Shown here: positions 1 to 12,099 of the stretch, in pieces | How positions within the stretch are numbered: the first letter of the stretch is position 1 | How the letters are laid out: the number at the start of each line of letters is the position of its first letter | Assembly: GCA_012934845.2 (NCBI GenBank) | Contig: WNNJ02002660.1 | Coordinates: 1-64,000 of the forward strand | Direction: 5' to 3' | Length of the DNA: 64,000 nucleotides | Source of the DNA: Pomphorhynchus laevis | Lineage: Eukaryota; Acanthocephala; Palaeacanthocephala; Echinorhynchida; Pomphorhynchidae | The notes under the pieces: generated by a model | Database searches by the model: none | What the model was told of the DNA's origin: nothing | The model's input: the letters and a program-made list of their open reading frames with translations, nothing else | Program-made: the position numbers and the translations under genes

Positions 1-880
1 ACAATATTTCGTCAAATCTGTTGTACATGCTTAAACAGTTAGAGTACATGACGGAAATATTATTTTTAGAGTAACGGCAGTGGTGAGGTGTCGCTGTTGG
101 TGTTGAACATTAGGTGGAAAGTCAGTTTAATCGCAGACTCAATCCACCTAATCGCGCATTCCATCATGCCCGTCGCATCATAAATGATCAAAGACAACGA
201 TCTGCAATTAAAGGGAAAAAGTTCATCGAGATCCCATTCATCAACCAGAAGGCACATTCCTTAATGTGTGGCAATCTCGGTCTATGTAGAGATGACATAT
301 TTCCCTTCACTCGTTCACTACCTAGGCTATCCAGTATGTTTAAACTAAAACCAGAATTTGATCGACCGGTGTTGTCCACAATTTTCAATGCCTCCAGTGG
401 TAGAAAATATATGTGGGCCAAACAGGAAGACTGTTAGCTATCCGTGCCAAAGAACACTCATATGTAATGAAGAGAACACTACACGGACAGTATACATCCT
501 CTTATGCCATTTCTCAACATATAAGTGTTAATAACCACTTAATGGACATTAACCTAATTACACCACTGGGGAAAGAAACTATCAAAACAAGGCGTAAAAT
601 TATCGATATTTGAGACTTTTAAAAATTGCATAGTCCCTAACAATAAAGCAGGCATCACATTAAAGCTTAGTTTAAACTTAGTTGGTAGAAATTTGTGTTT
701 GCCACTATCAGTACAGATGGACAATGGATAATTTTTTTTTATTTTTTTTGCACTTTCTAATTCCTTTTACCAATGTTTTATTTTTAGACTCTGGAGATGA
801 CGTGCCGTAGTGCCGTCGAAATATTGGATTTTTGTAATCAAATAAAGATTCCTGTTTCTTCGCCTTCTTTTAATAATTCG
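1..880 (+). mobile_element. Penelope-like element, 3' part (left arm of inverted repeat)
   Basis: Penelope-like elements encode a reverse transcriptase followed by a GIY-YIG endonuclease. Bases 114-437 encode the C-terminal RT region (RRLNPPNRAFHH, PFINQKAHSLM, LPRLSSMFKLKPEF). Bases 405-613 continue with YVGQTGRLLAIRAKEH, the GIY-YIG core, and end in a stop. The tail (750-870) holds the hairpin GACG...CGTC followed by GAAATATTGG and an AATAAAG-type end. It is truncated at the window edge and broken. The same sequence is repeated in reverse at 16620-17498, so it belongs to a duplicated block. Confidence 0.82.
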
Positions 881-1335
881 AATTGGAAACGAATTTTCAC
901 CAAAAACATTCATAGCAAGTGGCAGAATGAAACACTGATACGGCTAGCGGATCACACACATAAGGTAGGTTTCTAATATATCGTTAGAATACGATTCCCT
1001 GCCAAAAGTAATAGACAAAATGTATATCTATACAACTGGAGAAGCCAGCCTAGTGGATGTAAAGTTGAATCGATATACATACGTCTTTATTTCGAATCCA
1101 ATCAGCACCAGTGTACGGAGTAAGCAGATAATAAGAGTCGAAACGTGATATGTAAATCTGGGTCAGCAGCTCATGAGATCCACCCAGGCAGATTAGTAGC
1201 GTCCGGATGTATCAAGAATAGGAACAGTACATGTGAGTTAATATTGTGCCACAACCAGAAGAATTTCAGCTCACAGATGCAATCAAGTGAAATTAAAAAC
1301 ATTCAAAGCAATCTGACAGTGGATCACACACCAAA
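881..1335. repeat. Spacer repeat between PLE tail and LINE tail, left copy
   Basis: Present in reverse complement at 16170-16620 with few differences and, more diverged, at 11660-12090. Bases 1137-1195 contain CGAAACGTGA...GGTCAGCAGCTCATGAG...CCACC, a motif that also appears in the palindrome at 49522-49911. It may be the 5' region of the PLE family; bases 1030-1140 encode MYIYTTGEASLVDVK, similar to MYTNTTGSASLVDAT read from 12028 downward on the minus strand. No convincing host gene. Confidence 0.55.
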
Positions 1336-4300
1336 AAAAGATTTATTTAAATGTAGCAAATGCGTACCAGCGCACGCTTACATGACCACAACAAAACAAA
1401 ACTGTAAATCAGGTGTTGAGAAGGTGTGAACGGAGGAGGTGTTTGAATGTGATAAATAAGGGGGCGCGGCGGACGTCGAGAGGGAGTTGATTTCAGGCGA
1501 GTGAGGCGGCGACGAGAAAGGATCGGAGACCGTAGTTGAGTAATTAGGAACGTGGAGTAGGAGGGTATGACGGTAACGCAGCGATAGCGAGGTGGGGCGA
1601 GTGTCGTCCAAGAAAGGAAGGTTGATGAACGTTGGGGAGCCGACAGCGATGAGACGAAAAGTAACGAGAATAAGGCGGAGTTTGATGCGGATGTGGATGG
1701 TGAACCAGGAGAGTTGGGCAAAATATGTGGATGTGTGGTCGAAGCGACGGAGACGAAAGAGCACTCGAACGGCGGTGTTGATTATTCGTTGTAGGGGTAG
1801 GATGATGGATTTTGGAGAATTGGCGAAAAGGCTAAGGCAGTAATCGATTTTAGGGAAAAGAAGCGATGAAAGAAGAGACATACAAGAACGGAAGTCGATA
1901 AGGGGGCGGATACGGCGGATGTCACGGAGAATTAAGTTAGATGAGTGGACCTTGTCACGTACGAAGGGTTTAAGGGAAAGGTGATCATCGAAATGGAAGC
2001 ATAAGAAATGGAGATTGTGGACTATGGGGATGATCGATGAGGCAAAATATACAATGGGACGAGATATGTTTGGTTTACTGGGGAAGATCCACATTATTTT
2101 GGACTTTTCGGGGTTTAGAACGAGATAAAGATTGGAGAGACGTTTGTAGATAGAAGAAAGACAGTTGGAGGCAGAAATGCCGATATCGTGTATGCGATGT
2201 GCGGGTGCATGAGCATAGATTAGAATGTCATCGGCTTATTGCATGACGTTAAAGGAGTAAGGTTTGATAAACGGAAAGAGATCACCAAGCAGAAGAGAGA
2301 AAAGCAGGGGACCTAGGACTGAACCTTGTGGAACCCCGCAAAAAATAGGGATGGGATGGGAGGATGATGAATGAGAACCGACGCGAAAGGAACGGTCGGA
2401 TATATATGAGGCGAACCATGCTACGGAGGATAAAGAAAAGCCGTAAATCATAACGAAGGCGAGAAAGGAGGACGGAGTGGTCGACAATGTCGAATGCGGA
2501 GGAGAGGTCGAGGGAGATGAGAACACTATATTGAGCCTTGTCTCGAGAAATGAGTAAGTCGTTGTACACTTTTATGCATGCGATTTCTGTCGAGTGATTA
2601 GAGCGGAAAGCGGATTGGAAAGGAGGGTACAGATTGGATGAGGAGAGATAAGCGTTGATTTGTATTAAGATGATGCGTTCTAAGAGCTTAGAAAGAGTAG
2701 GGAGTAGTGAAATAGGGCGATAGCTAGAAGGAAGGGAGGGGTCGAGCGATTGTTTCTTAAGGAGTGGACGAATGATTGCAGATTTCTAGTGTGAAGGGAA
2801 GATACGACTGCGGATAGACGAGTTAAACAAGGTTGTGAGAAATGGGGATATTGATGAGCATATAGATTTTAATATGTGAGTAGGCAGGGGATCGGCAGGT
2901 GAGGTTTTGTTGGGCAAGGACATGAGGACAGATGATACTTCTGTAGGTGAGACAGGGAGAAGATGAAAGAGTTCCGGAAGGATGATGCTAGACTGGGCAG
3001 AGTGGGATAGTATGGAGACCGGGGTGTAAAAGAGCAACGTGGATACTTCAGTCTGGAGAAATGAGGAATAATCCTTGGCATTGATGTTGCACGGCGAAGA
3101 GGAGCGAGCAAGGATTGAGTTAAAAGTATGCCAGAGAGTCTTAGAGTTGAATGAAGTGATGATTTTATGCTGACAGAAGGAGTTGCATTTGGTACGTAGT
3201 AGGTTGAGATGATACCGGCGAAGAGCAAGATAGGAATCACGGAAAGACGGAGTGATCGAGCGGAAATCACGTCTGAGAGAGCGGTGATAGACTCGAAAAG
3301 CATGGCGGAGTCGACGCTTTGAGAGTAGGCATTGGATGTCAAACCATGGGGCACGGTGCAAGCGAAGGTGTGGGTGAGACTTGAAGGGCAAGAGAATATC
3401 GAGAGTGGATGTGAGTTCAGAGTCGAAAAGAAAGGCGAGATCGTGAGGAGATGAATATGTTATTGTGGGTAATGATAGAGACGATTTGAGTAAGGCAGAG
3501 CGGAGAAGGGAGCGGTCAAGATTTCTCCAAGGGCGACGTAGGATTGTAGGTGTGTGAGCAGGGGTGTGGTTGCGAGTGAGATCAAGGGTGATAACAAAAG
3601 ATCGGATAGACCAGGATCAGAGATGGACAGTGAGGTGTAGGCAGCAAAATGATCGGGGACAGCGATGATGTCGAGTGCCCCACCAAGTATATGTGTGGGG
3701 GCAGTGGAGATTAGTTTGTAATTGTAGTTAGGATAAAATGTTGATGAACCGGATGGAATCCTTGGAAGAGGGGCGGTCTAGGCGGATATTGAAGTCGCCT
3801 AGAACGAGTGAAGGGATTGAGGACAAAGAACAATGAGAAAGGAGGTCAGCGAGTTCGGTAAAAAATAAGGCTGTATGAGCTGATGAACCAGGACGGTATA
3901 CAATGGCGAGATCTAGAGTGATCGGGTTAGAATAACGACAAGTGAGCAATTCAAAAGAGCAAGGACTGAAAGGGGGATTGATTTTGCGAAGAGACGCGGG
4001 GTGACGCGCGAATGCGACGATGCCGCCATGATTAGAGAATTTAGAAGGGCATGAGCTGAGGGGGCGGGCGGATTCGACTAGGGAGCAACCGGCAGAGAGC
4101 AGACGGCGAATGGAAAGGTCGTCGGAATCTGAGTGCCAGGATTCGGTGAGGCAGAAGAGATCGATGGATTGCTTGGTGAATAGGTTGAGGATAAGATCGG
4201 ATTTATTGAGAATAGATCTAGTGTTGAGGAGACCGAGGCGGAAACCGTGTGTTGTGGCGAAAGAGTCTAGTGGAGAAGACACATAGGAGAGATGGAGCGC

Positions 4301-5295
4301 CATCGAATTTTTGGACGGGTGTGGACAACTTGAAAATTTCCGTCTATGTTTCGGATGGAGAGTGATGTTTCGCCGTTTTCCTCGCGACGGCGTTTTTCGA
4401 TGCGGGCTGAAGAGATTTGAGCGATTTCAGAAGGGGCGCGATCGGGGAAAATTCGAGTGGTTGAAGATGACATGAGTTTGAATCGTTGAGAGAGGACAGA
4501 AGACGCGTGAGAGCGATGCTTGAAAACAATTTTTAGGAGAGGGGGCTGGGAAGGATTAGATTGAGAAGATTTGTTTAGACGGATGAATGCGACAGGAGAA
4601 ATGTCCTTGAAAAAGGATGGTTTATCCGCAGGAACAATAGACGAGAGGATGGATCTGAAGGCGGAAACATCGTGGTCTAGAAGTACTTGTGGAGATGAGG
4701 AGTTAGAAGGCGTGATATTAGTGACAATGACGCAACGATCGCGAGAAGCAAAGCGCTTCCGTAAAGGAGGACGACTGACGTGAGTAGGTGAGATCACGAT
4801 AGAAGAGCTGGCAGTTGATGATTTGGAGGGATTTGGTTTGACGACGGGAGACATAGAGGATAATGATAATAAAGAGGGTGGCAAGCGATGTGAGGAAAGT
4901 TTGTGAGTGGAAGGATAGTGAAGGTTGGTGGAGGTGATTTTGATTGATGGATGCAAGGTATTGAGAAACGAGACGGGAAGGACGGGACGTGGGGTGTTGG
5001 GGAGTGAAGATGACATGGAATGGGAAGTGTATATGGTGGCAGGGTCGGTGGGTGGATAAAGGACACTTGAAACGACGGCGGTAGTTTGAGTTGACGTGTT
5101 GGATGTTGATATGTGCTTATTGGTAAGGTTGCAGATTAGTTTGTTGGCACAAAAACCACATACAAAGTCTTTTTTAGCAGCCTTATTCTTGTCGCAAGTG
5201 ATTGTTGTCCAGACGCTGCAGTCGTGTATCGAGCACTGTACTTGCAGTTGTCCATAGTTGCTGTCGGTTTTAGGTTTTTTCTTGCGTCCTCCCAT
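1336..5295 (-). mobile_element. L2-like LINE, near full length, copy A
   Basis: Minus strand. The first frame (4267-5295) starts MGGRKKKPKTDSN and has a Cys/His cluster (CSIHDCSVW...CDKN...VCGFCANK), like a PHD-type or other zinc-binding ORF1. It overlaps an AP-endonuclease frame (3728-4303: LGLLNTRSILNKSDLI, FCLTESW, LVLGDFNIR). The reverse transcriptase (1378-3391, several frames) shows CGVPQGSVLGPLLFSLLL and the L2-type end STYFAQLSW, where L2 families have a Leu-Pro-x-x-Arg-Ile repeat unit. The 3' end has a GCGTGC/GCACGC stem-loop. Multiple frameshifts and stops make it inactive. Confidence 0.85.
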
Positions 5296-5298
5296 AAA

Positions 5299-5585
5299 CG
5301 ATGGTTGTCATCAATGGTTGTCGTCGATGGTTGTCGTCGATGGTTGTCGTCGATGGTTGTCGTCGATGGTTGTCGTCGATGGTTGTCGTCGATGGTTGTC
5401 GTCGATGGTTGTCGTCGATGGTTGTCGTCGATGGTTGTCGTCGATGGTTGTCGTCGATGGTTGTCGTCGATGGTTGTCGTCGATGGTTGTCGTCGATGGT
5501 TGTCGTCGATGGTTGTCGTCGATGGTTGTCGTCGATGGTTGTTGTCGATTGGTGTCGTCGATGGATATCGTCGATGATTGTCGTT
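5299..5585. repeat. 13-bp minisatellite at LINE 5' end
   Basis: About 22 tandem copies of ATGGTTGTCGTCG, nearly identical, with variants at both ends. They lie directly upstream of the ORF1 start codon of LINE copy A (5295, minus strand) and end where a CR1-like fragment begins. Because 13 is not a multiple of three, all three frames read open as Val-Asp-Gly-Cys-Arg-Arg-Trp-Leu-Ser-Ser-Met units; these are not genes. Confidence 0.95.
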
Positions 5586-5589
5586 GTAA

Positions 5590-6745
5590 GATGTTTGTAA
5601 CTATTTGTATAGAAGTCCTCTGTATGTTAATTAGAAACCAAAATTTTTATAAGTTTGCCAGTAAGAATATTATGATTGATTGTATCGAAAGCACGCGAGA
5701 AGTCCACGAATACCACGTCGGTGTCGACACAGGCATCAAAAGCACTGGACCAATCATCTCTAGCAATTATAAGATTTGAACATGTTGATCTACTCGAACA
5801 AAATCCATGTTGGGAAGGATGTAAAAGGTTATTTATCGAAATATGGCGGTTGATGTGTAACAAAATCAAACGCTCTAGTACCTTACAGCAAATACATGTT
5901 AGACTAACTAGTCTAAAATTGCTGGCGCATGACCTATCACCTTTTTTATACACAGGGCAAACTATAGATTTTAGCCAGTCGAGGGGAATCTTTGATTTGC
6001 ATAAGGAAAATATGAATATTCGATGTAGTGGACCGCAAATGCGGGAAGCTAATTCTCTAAGCAGGATGGATGGCAAACCGTCAGGACCAGCAGAATGACA
6101 CCGTTTTAATCGTCGAAGTTGCTCATATACATGAGCGATAGAAATATGTGACGTCAAGTTAGATGATTTATTATAATGATGGAAGGTGCCGTTATAATGA
6201 AAGAAGGTGCCGGGAGCGTGAAGCACGTAAAGGTGCATATCTGTCTAGAAGAGAAGCAAGAGTATCTCGAAAAAACCTCAATGCACATTCCAATCCGACC
6301 ACAAATGGTTTAAGCCAAACAACGCAATCAAGGTGCCTACCGATTGCGCTATAATCGGCCTTGAAAACGTTATGCTCGATGTGACAAGTGTTCATGGAAG
6401 GCAGAACGAACGGAAAGCGAATTAACATACTGCAATGGTGTCACTATTTCCTATAGCTTGTATGTAGTTATCGGTAGATCATGGTTAGACAAACATAAAT
6501 CTAATATACTTCTAGAAGAGCCTCTTAAACGAGTGTCTTGATTTACGTACTGTAAGTAATTCAGCTCGTTTAAAATATCGAGTAGTTCAGAAGATTCCCA
6601 ATCACAGCTGCTCAAACGGGAATAAGTAGACCAGTCTATACGTGGCATATTAAAGTCCCCAAGTAAGATTAAGTTTTCGTAAGAGGCAAACCGTTCTAAA
6701 TCTTTCCTGAGACGTTTGGTGGATGCCATAGGACTTCTGTACACA
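5590..6745 (-). mobile_element. CR1-like LINE fragment
   Basis: Minus strand. EN part 6451-6744: LILLGDFNMPRIDWS, DILNELNYLQYVNQDTR, SILDLCLS. Linker 6192-6428: ADYSAIGRHL, DRYAPLR. RT part 5627-6238: HSAGPDGLPSILLRELA, PLDWLKSIVCPVYKKGDR, HGFCSSRSTCSNLIIAR, VDFSRAFDTINHNIL. It stops before the YADD motif at the minisatellite. About 45% like the CR1 copy at 17499-20095, so a separate family of the same clade. Confidence 0.8.
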
Positions 6746-7138
6746 GATCCTTATATCTGCAGACGAGAAATTGATAAATAAAATATTTCAAGTGGCGATT
6801 CATCTTGCCTCTTACTAGCGCACATCAGACTTTCAAGTCAGATATCAACCATTTGAACACAATGATTAACAATTTGGACACCGAATAGAATAATTTATAC
6901 AGAAATTTTCCAGAATCTTAACATCGCTGATGTCTTACACATCATATCGAATGTATGCACTGTAACAAACGTAGCCACTATGTGAAAATATAGAACTTTA
7001 AAAGTCGTTAAATAATGTCTCTGGAATTATAGTATAAATTTTTGAATTGGAATAAAACCTGCTGGCTTTTTTAATTTTATTGAATTAAATGGTCATACCC
7101 AGCAAATGCAAATTTTATTTATTTCCATATTTAATAAT
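6746..7138. other. AT-rich spacer
   Basis: No open frame, RNA gene or repeat structure recognised; simple AT-rich sequence between two LINE fragments. Confidence 0.4.
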
Positions 7139-8330
7139 GATTTATTTAACGTGGCAAATGCGTTCAAACTACACGCTTACACTACCACTAACAAAAAAAA
7201 ACAGCAAAAGTTAGATTAATTAGTTAATTGTTAAAATGGAATTGGATTTGGCGTTTGAAGCACGGCATTGATGTTGATTGGCGAATATGAATGGACAGAT
7301 GATTCCACGAGAGAGGAGCAGCCACAACGAATGAGCGCAAGCCAAAAGTGCTAGAGTAGTTTGGGACATGTAAAAGAAGGAACGCAGAGCACAATACACA
7401 GTACGAGAATTGTCGAGAAAAGGAATGTTGAGAAATGAAGGGGTATGAGAAGTTATAAGGCGAAAAGCAATGATAAGAAGACGAATTTGAACACGACAAT
7501 AAAAGGTAGGTCAATCAAGAGAAGCAAGATAGTGAGATGTATGATTAAAACGACGAAGGCAGAGGAGAACTCGATGGCTGCGTTGATGATGCGTTGTAAA
7601 GGAAGAATAGTGGATTTAGGTGAGTTGGAAAATAGACTCAGGCAGTAATCAAGTTTTGAGAAAATGAGAGAAGATATGAGAGTCATACATGAAGGGAAAT
7701 CGATCAATCTACGAATTTGAAGGAGGTTGCGGAGAATCAAGGTAGATGAGCGTACTTTATCTCTAACGAAAAGTTTAAGTGAAAGTCTGTTGTCGAAATG
7801 GAAGTCTAGGAAAACGAGATTATCAACAATAGGAAAACTTGTAGAATTTAATGATACGGAGGGAGGTTCTACGCCGAAGAGTCGAGGAAGGATCCACGTT
7901 ATTTTTGATTTATTAGTATTCAGAGAAATACGAAGAGAAGAAAGATGTTTGAAAATTGAGGCAAGACGGTTAGAAGCAGAAACACTAAGATCATGAATAC
8001 GATAAGCAGGTGAGTAAGCATAGATGAGAATGTCATCAACATTTTGCATAATATGGAAGTTAAATGTATGATAAATAGAAAACAAATCACCGAGAAGAAG
8101 ATAGAAAATCATATGGCCTAATACTGAGCCTTGTGGGACACCGGACGGGATGGGAGAGATAAGAGTTAGAATAGACGCGAAATGTACGGTTTGATAGATA
8201 TGAAGAAAACCATGATACAGTGGGTAAAGAGAAGCCATAATCATGACGAAGGCGATGGAGCAGAATCGAGTGATTGACGATGCCGAAAGCAGATGATAGA
8301 TCAAGAGAAACTATGACACTGCTAAAAAAT
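7139..8330 (-). mobile_element. L2-like LINE, 5'-truncated, copy B
   Basis: Minus strand RT: GVPQGSVLGHMIFYLLLGD, then MQNVDDILIYAYSP (Asn-Val-Asp-Asp in place of Tyr-Ala-Asp-Asp), KSKITWILP, RSSTLILRNLLQIRRLIDF, SKLDYCLSLFSNSPKS. The C-terminal end is at 7224-7514 ([27 protein letters not shown]). It is the most diverged of the six copies and starts just upstream of the GVPQG motif. Confidence 0.82.
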
Positions 8331-8515
8331 ATAATAATTTGAATTAATCAAAATATAATATTTGAAATATAATAATTTGAAATAATATTATAATAATTTG
8401 AAATATTCTAATATTTCAAAATTATAATAGCTAAATAAGAAAAGAATATACACTGTTATTCCTAGAGAAAGAAGGGACCTCGGGACACAAGGTCCCGAGG
8501 TCTCTTCTTCTTTAC
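8331..8515. repeat. AT-rich run and hairpin at LINE junction
   Basis: Bases 8331-8420 repeat ATAATAATTTGAAAT-like units. Bases 8472-8506 form a GC-rich near-perfect hairpin (GGGACCTCGGGAC / GTCCCGAGGTCTC, loop ACAAG) extended by AGAAG/CTTCT. It ends about 10 bases before LINE copy C starts. Confidence 0.7.
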
Positions 8516-9145
8516 CGCGACAAGGTGCGCTCGTCTAACTTAATTCTCCTTGATATCTGCCGTATCCGCCCTCTTATCGACTTTCATTATTGTATGTCCC
8601 TTCTTTCATCGCTTCTCTTCCCTAAAATCGATTACTGCCTCAGCCTTTTCGCAAATTCTCCGAAATCTATCATCCTACCCCTACAACGAATCATCAATTC
8701 CGCCGTTCGTGTGCTGTTTCGTCTCCATCGCTTCGACCACACATCCACATATCTTGCCCAACTCGCCCGGCCCACCATTCACATCCGCATCAAACTCCGC
8801 CTTCTCGTCACTTTTCGTCTCACGGCTGTGTGCTCCTCATTGTTCATCAATCTCCCTTTCTTAGACACTCGCCCCACCCCTATATCACTGAGTTCCCATA
8901 ATTCCCTCTCACTCTACGTTCTAAATTACTCAACAACTACGGTCTCCAATCCTTTCTCGTCGCCGCTCTCCTCGCCTGGAATCAGCTCCCTCTCGACGTC
9001 CTCCGCACTCTCTGGTTTATCACATTCAAATACCTCCTCCGTTGCCACCTTCTCGACACATGATTTAGACTTTCGTTTGATTGTTTTCTTCGTGGTCATG
9101 TAAGCGTGCGCCAGCACGTATTTGTCACGTAAAAAAATCTTTATT
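8516..9145 (+). mobile_element. L2-like LINE, 5'-truncated, copy C
   Basis: Plus strand. Reads [58 protein letters not shown] and VLNYS, the C-terminal third of the L2-like RT. The 3' stem-loop (GCGTGC GCCA GCACGT) is at 9105-9120 and an AAATCTTTATTT tail follows. Only one or two frame breaks, so younger than copy B. Confidence 0.85.
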
Positions 9146-9925
9146 TACAAGACTGTTGCATATTCCATAAGGCCAGAAAATACTCTTTTTCCTTGATTAT
9201 CATTAGAGTTACCAATAATCCATGCTGAATCAGACTCGAGTATTTTCTTTAAACCCTCAACCACTGATTACTTGAATTTTTGGATTGACACGCCTTACCT
9301 TTTATGCAGATATTTACACACATAATTATCCTAGTCTTAATTAAGACAAAAATACCCAAGGCAACTCCCCCACGGTTCATATATGTTAAATACCTGTTTG
9401 GGATAAAAACCATTCCTAACGAGAACACACAACGCTTGTTCGTTATTCAAACCATTATGGAACATGCTATATGTAATGCTCGAAAAGGAAAAAAGGTGAT
9501 GCACTATTAGACGAACGCGCTTCATGTAACAAAAACAAATAAGATAAGTAAAAATTTGACCAATGCACCTACATAGATTGTTAAAGGAGGCACAGTTTCA
9601 AGAAGCAATGGAACAGTTTATCGAATTTAAGTCTTGTAGCATCTAGTATTAATGGACAAATTAATCTAAATTAGCATAATTTTAACTTTCTTCAATACAT
9701 TAGTATCTCCATTATTTTTATTTGTTTTGGAATGTTTAATAGTAACGTCTTTTTTATAGTAACGTCTCATTTACAGGATCATTCTTCACAATATCTGATC
9801 CAATATGGACATTTTCAGTCTTAGATGTGGAAAACTTATTTTTAGATATTGGATTCATTTTTCTAGATTTATACATGTCTTCATATGTTTCTGCGTTATC
9901 ATAAATGAGTGCATTTACCTCCTCA
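9146..9925. other. No gene recognised
   Basis: Contains an open frame of 68 codons (9304-9510, VKYLFGIKTIPNENTQ) and a reverse one over the same bases. Neither matches a family I know. Possibly further debris of the gag-like element to the right. Confidence 0.35.
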
Positions 9926-11072
9926 ACTTACATGTCCAAAATTGTACTCTGTTTTGTTTGTTGTGAAGGTATGATTGAAGAAAGTGGGACTGTTAACTTG
10001 TCTAATGTAATAATCGATCTTTCAATTAAGGCTTGCTGGTCTCTGATTCTTTGTTCTAACTTTTCAATACTACTGTCTTGAGTGTTCGACGAATCTAGAT
10101 TATTATAGTTTTTGGTTGCATTCGCAGATGAAAGAGCTGAATTAGAACTCTTGATTATCACCGTCCCGGTGTTCGAGTGGTGTTTCAGTTCTGCATTAAT
10201 CTGGATTGAAACGGTGTATGCTATGAAGGCCGAACACCTATGATCATATGCCTTATGCAACTTTCCACTATTTTCACATTTCCTGGTAAATATTGTGGGG
10301 CAGCTTATTGAGGTATGTTCCTCGGCAGAGTGTACACACACAGCTTTCCTATAACACATGAAAGAGAAATGCTCCCAGTATTGGCAGTTAAAACACTGTG
10401 GGTAGGTTCATCTTGAATACTCATCATTCAAGAAAATAAATTTCAATTCCTAACCGCCTAATCCAGGTCTTGTCTGCTTGAATAACTGTAACTTTTGATC
10501 TTCACCATTTATTAATACAGAAAAGTATCCAAAATCTTTCTCTTTACAACTCCTAACTAATTCACAGCCAAACCCATTACAATGGGTTTTAACTATCACC
10601 ACACTATCATAATCGGGAATACTCGTTAGCAGCCCATATACCTTACATGACAAATCTAAAAACGAGCAAATCACTTTTTCAAAATAAAATGTTTATATAA
10701 TCATCCTTAATCCTTGCTTCGTTAAATGTTATTTTTGTGTAATAGCAGTTATTCTTAATAAATTTAAAAGGTACCAAATTTTTATTATATTTATGAATCC
10801 ATTCCTTATGGTACTTTAACCATATACTTTTTTGGTATTTGCTGGAAAATGAAATTATTTCAATTTTCTCTGGGTATAAGATGTAGCAATTTGGTTTTGT
10901 TTTTTAAATTATTAATGTTCAACTGAAAATTGTTTAACTTACCTTGCGTATGAGAGTCCATCGGGGACGTAACCCCTTCCATCTTTGTTACTCTTATTTC
11001 GCTATAATTAGAACCATCCGTGAGAGCAAAGGATCTCCGCTTCAGTTTCGTAGCGTTACTTGGTGTTTGCAC
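9926..11072 (-). mobile_element. Non-LTR retrotransposon ORF1 (gag-like, zinc knuckle) fragment
   Basis: Minus strand. 9928-10400 carries three Cys/His knuckles in the order seen in R1/Jockey/I-type ORF1 proteins (CQYWEHFSFMC; CVHSAEEHTSISC; KCENSGKLHKAYDHRC) and then a predicted coiled coil (IEKLEQRIRDQQALIERSI). Upstream pieces at 10450-10674 and 10860-11072 are probably its N-terminal part. No EN or RT follows, so it is an isolated remnant. Confidence 0.6.
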
Positions 11073-11659
11073 CAGAAATATGTGGCTTCACTAAGCGAAA
11101 CTGATTATAAGCAAACTCCTCAACTGCTTGCTGAATTTTGTTATTTATGACAATGGTATAGTTGATGTGTTCGCTTTATTAACGATTTACAACGAAAACT
11201 GCTTTACTAACGATTTTTTGATTCCTCTCCATCTAAATATGCTTGCACTCCATGTAAACAATATGCTTGCAATCCAAAAATGTTTCAAATTGCATTTTAG
11301 ACAATTCTGATTCTTGTTTTAAAAAGTTTTGACTAAACAGCTGCACGACTGTAATAAGGAAAGCCGAAAACACAAAAGCGTGTGCTTTCTGCGTTGTAAT
11401 TTAAAATCACTTAGAAAAAGGTAAATTAGTGCTAGGAGATTTAAAGTTTATGATATTTATGTTTTATATTTATCTAGTTTATTGTAAATATCTTCATCCC
11501 AAAAATACTTAATAATCGGTCCCTTGAATTGCTTTTTACGGATTGCTGTATTTTTAATTATATTTATTACATTTTACACAAAATCTTCCTTGTTTCAAAT
11601 TAAACGAAATTAATTGGTGAAATAAACAATTTATTTAGGCAATTTGCAATTGTTCTACG
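11073..11659. other. AT-rich spacer
   Basis: No supported gene. Short open frames only; nothing recognised. Confidence 0.35.
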
Positions 11660-12090
11660 CAGTAATCACTAGATTACGATAATGATAATTCTTCTGGTTG
11701 TGGCACGGCATTATCCTCACATGTATTGTTCTTATTCTTGATTCAGCAGCACGCTACTAATCAGCCTATGTGGGTTTAAAGTTAATCGGTATGAACCGGT
11801 CTAGGTTCTTATCGAGTTTAAGATAACCCTATTATTAAACTTCGATACAAAGTTTCGTAGAAAGTTTTCAAGTATTGCTCTCGAACAAGTGGCGTATTTA
11901 TAGTAATACTGATCAAATTTGAGAGCTTCTTGTATTTTAAGATTATAGGACGCCTGTATCGGACGTCTGTATCGCGCTTCCAACGTTGCATCCACTAGGC
12001 TAGCTGATCCAGTGGTGTTGGTATACATTTCTGTATATTATTTTTGGGAGGGCATCGTACCATAAAACCTACCTTAGGTAGGTTTGAGAT
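11660..12090 (-). repeat. Diverged third copy of the PLE/LINE spacer repeat
   Basis: Matches 16220-16540 in the same orientation (ATTCTTCTGGTTGTGGCAC, CACGCTACTAATC, GCATCCACTAGGCT, AAACCTACCTT). It has an insertion encoding, on the minus strand, ASYNLKIQEALKFDQYYYK and later NFLRNFVSKFNNR. That pattern resembles the N-terminal part of Penelope-like proteins, so this copy may retain more of the PLE. Confidence 0.5.
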
Positions 12091-12099
12091 CTAATATAC

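Noticed and set aside
795-840. A canonical hammerhead ribozyme in the PLE tail (CTGAAGA or CTGGAGA ... GAAA)
   Set aside because: The core boxes are close, but the helix takes up bases of the core or leaves an unpaired U, and no stem I/III with a cleavage site is seen. Kept only as a shared motif.
1378-1843. Arg- or Ser-rich frames opposite the LINE RT
   Set aside because: They are antisense shadows of the L2-like RT coding strand; the same happens over 7445-7996, 13640-14005 and 33951-34163.
5224-5779. Long open frames in all three plus frames with VVVDGCRRWLSSM units
   Set aside because: They are translations of the 13-bp minisatellite and run into unrelated sequence; a 13-base unit with no stop gives open reading in every frame.
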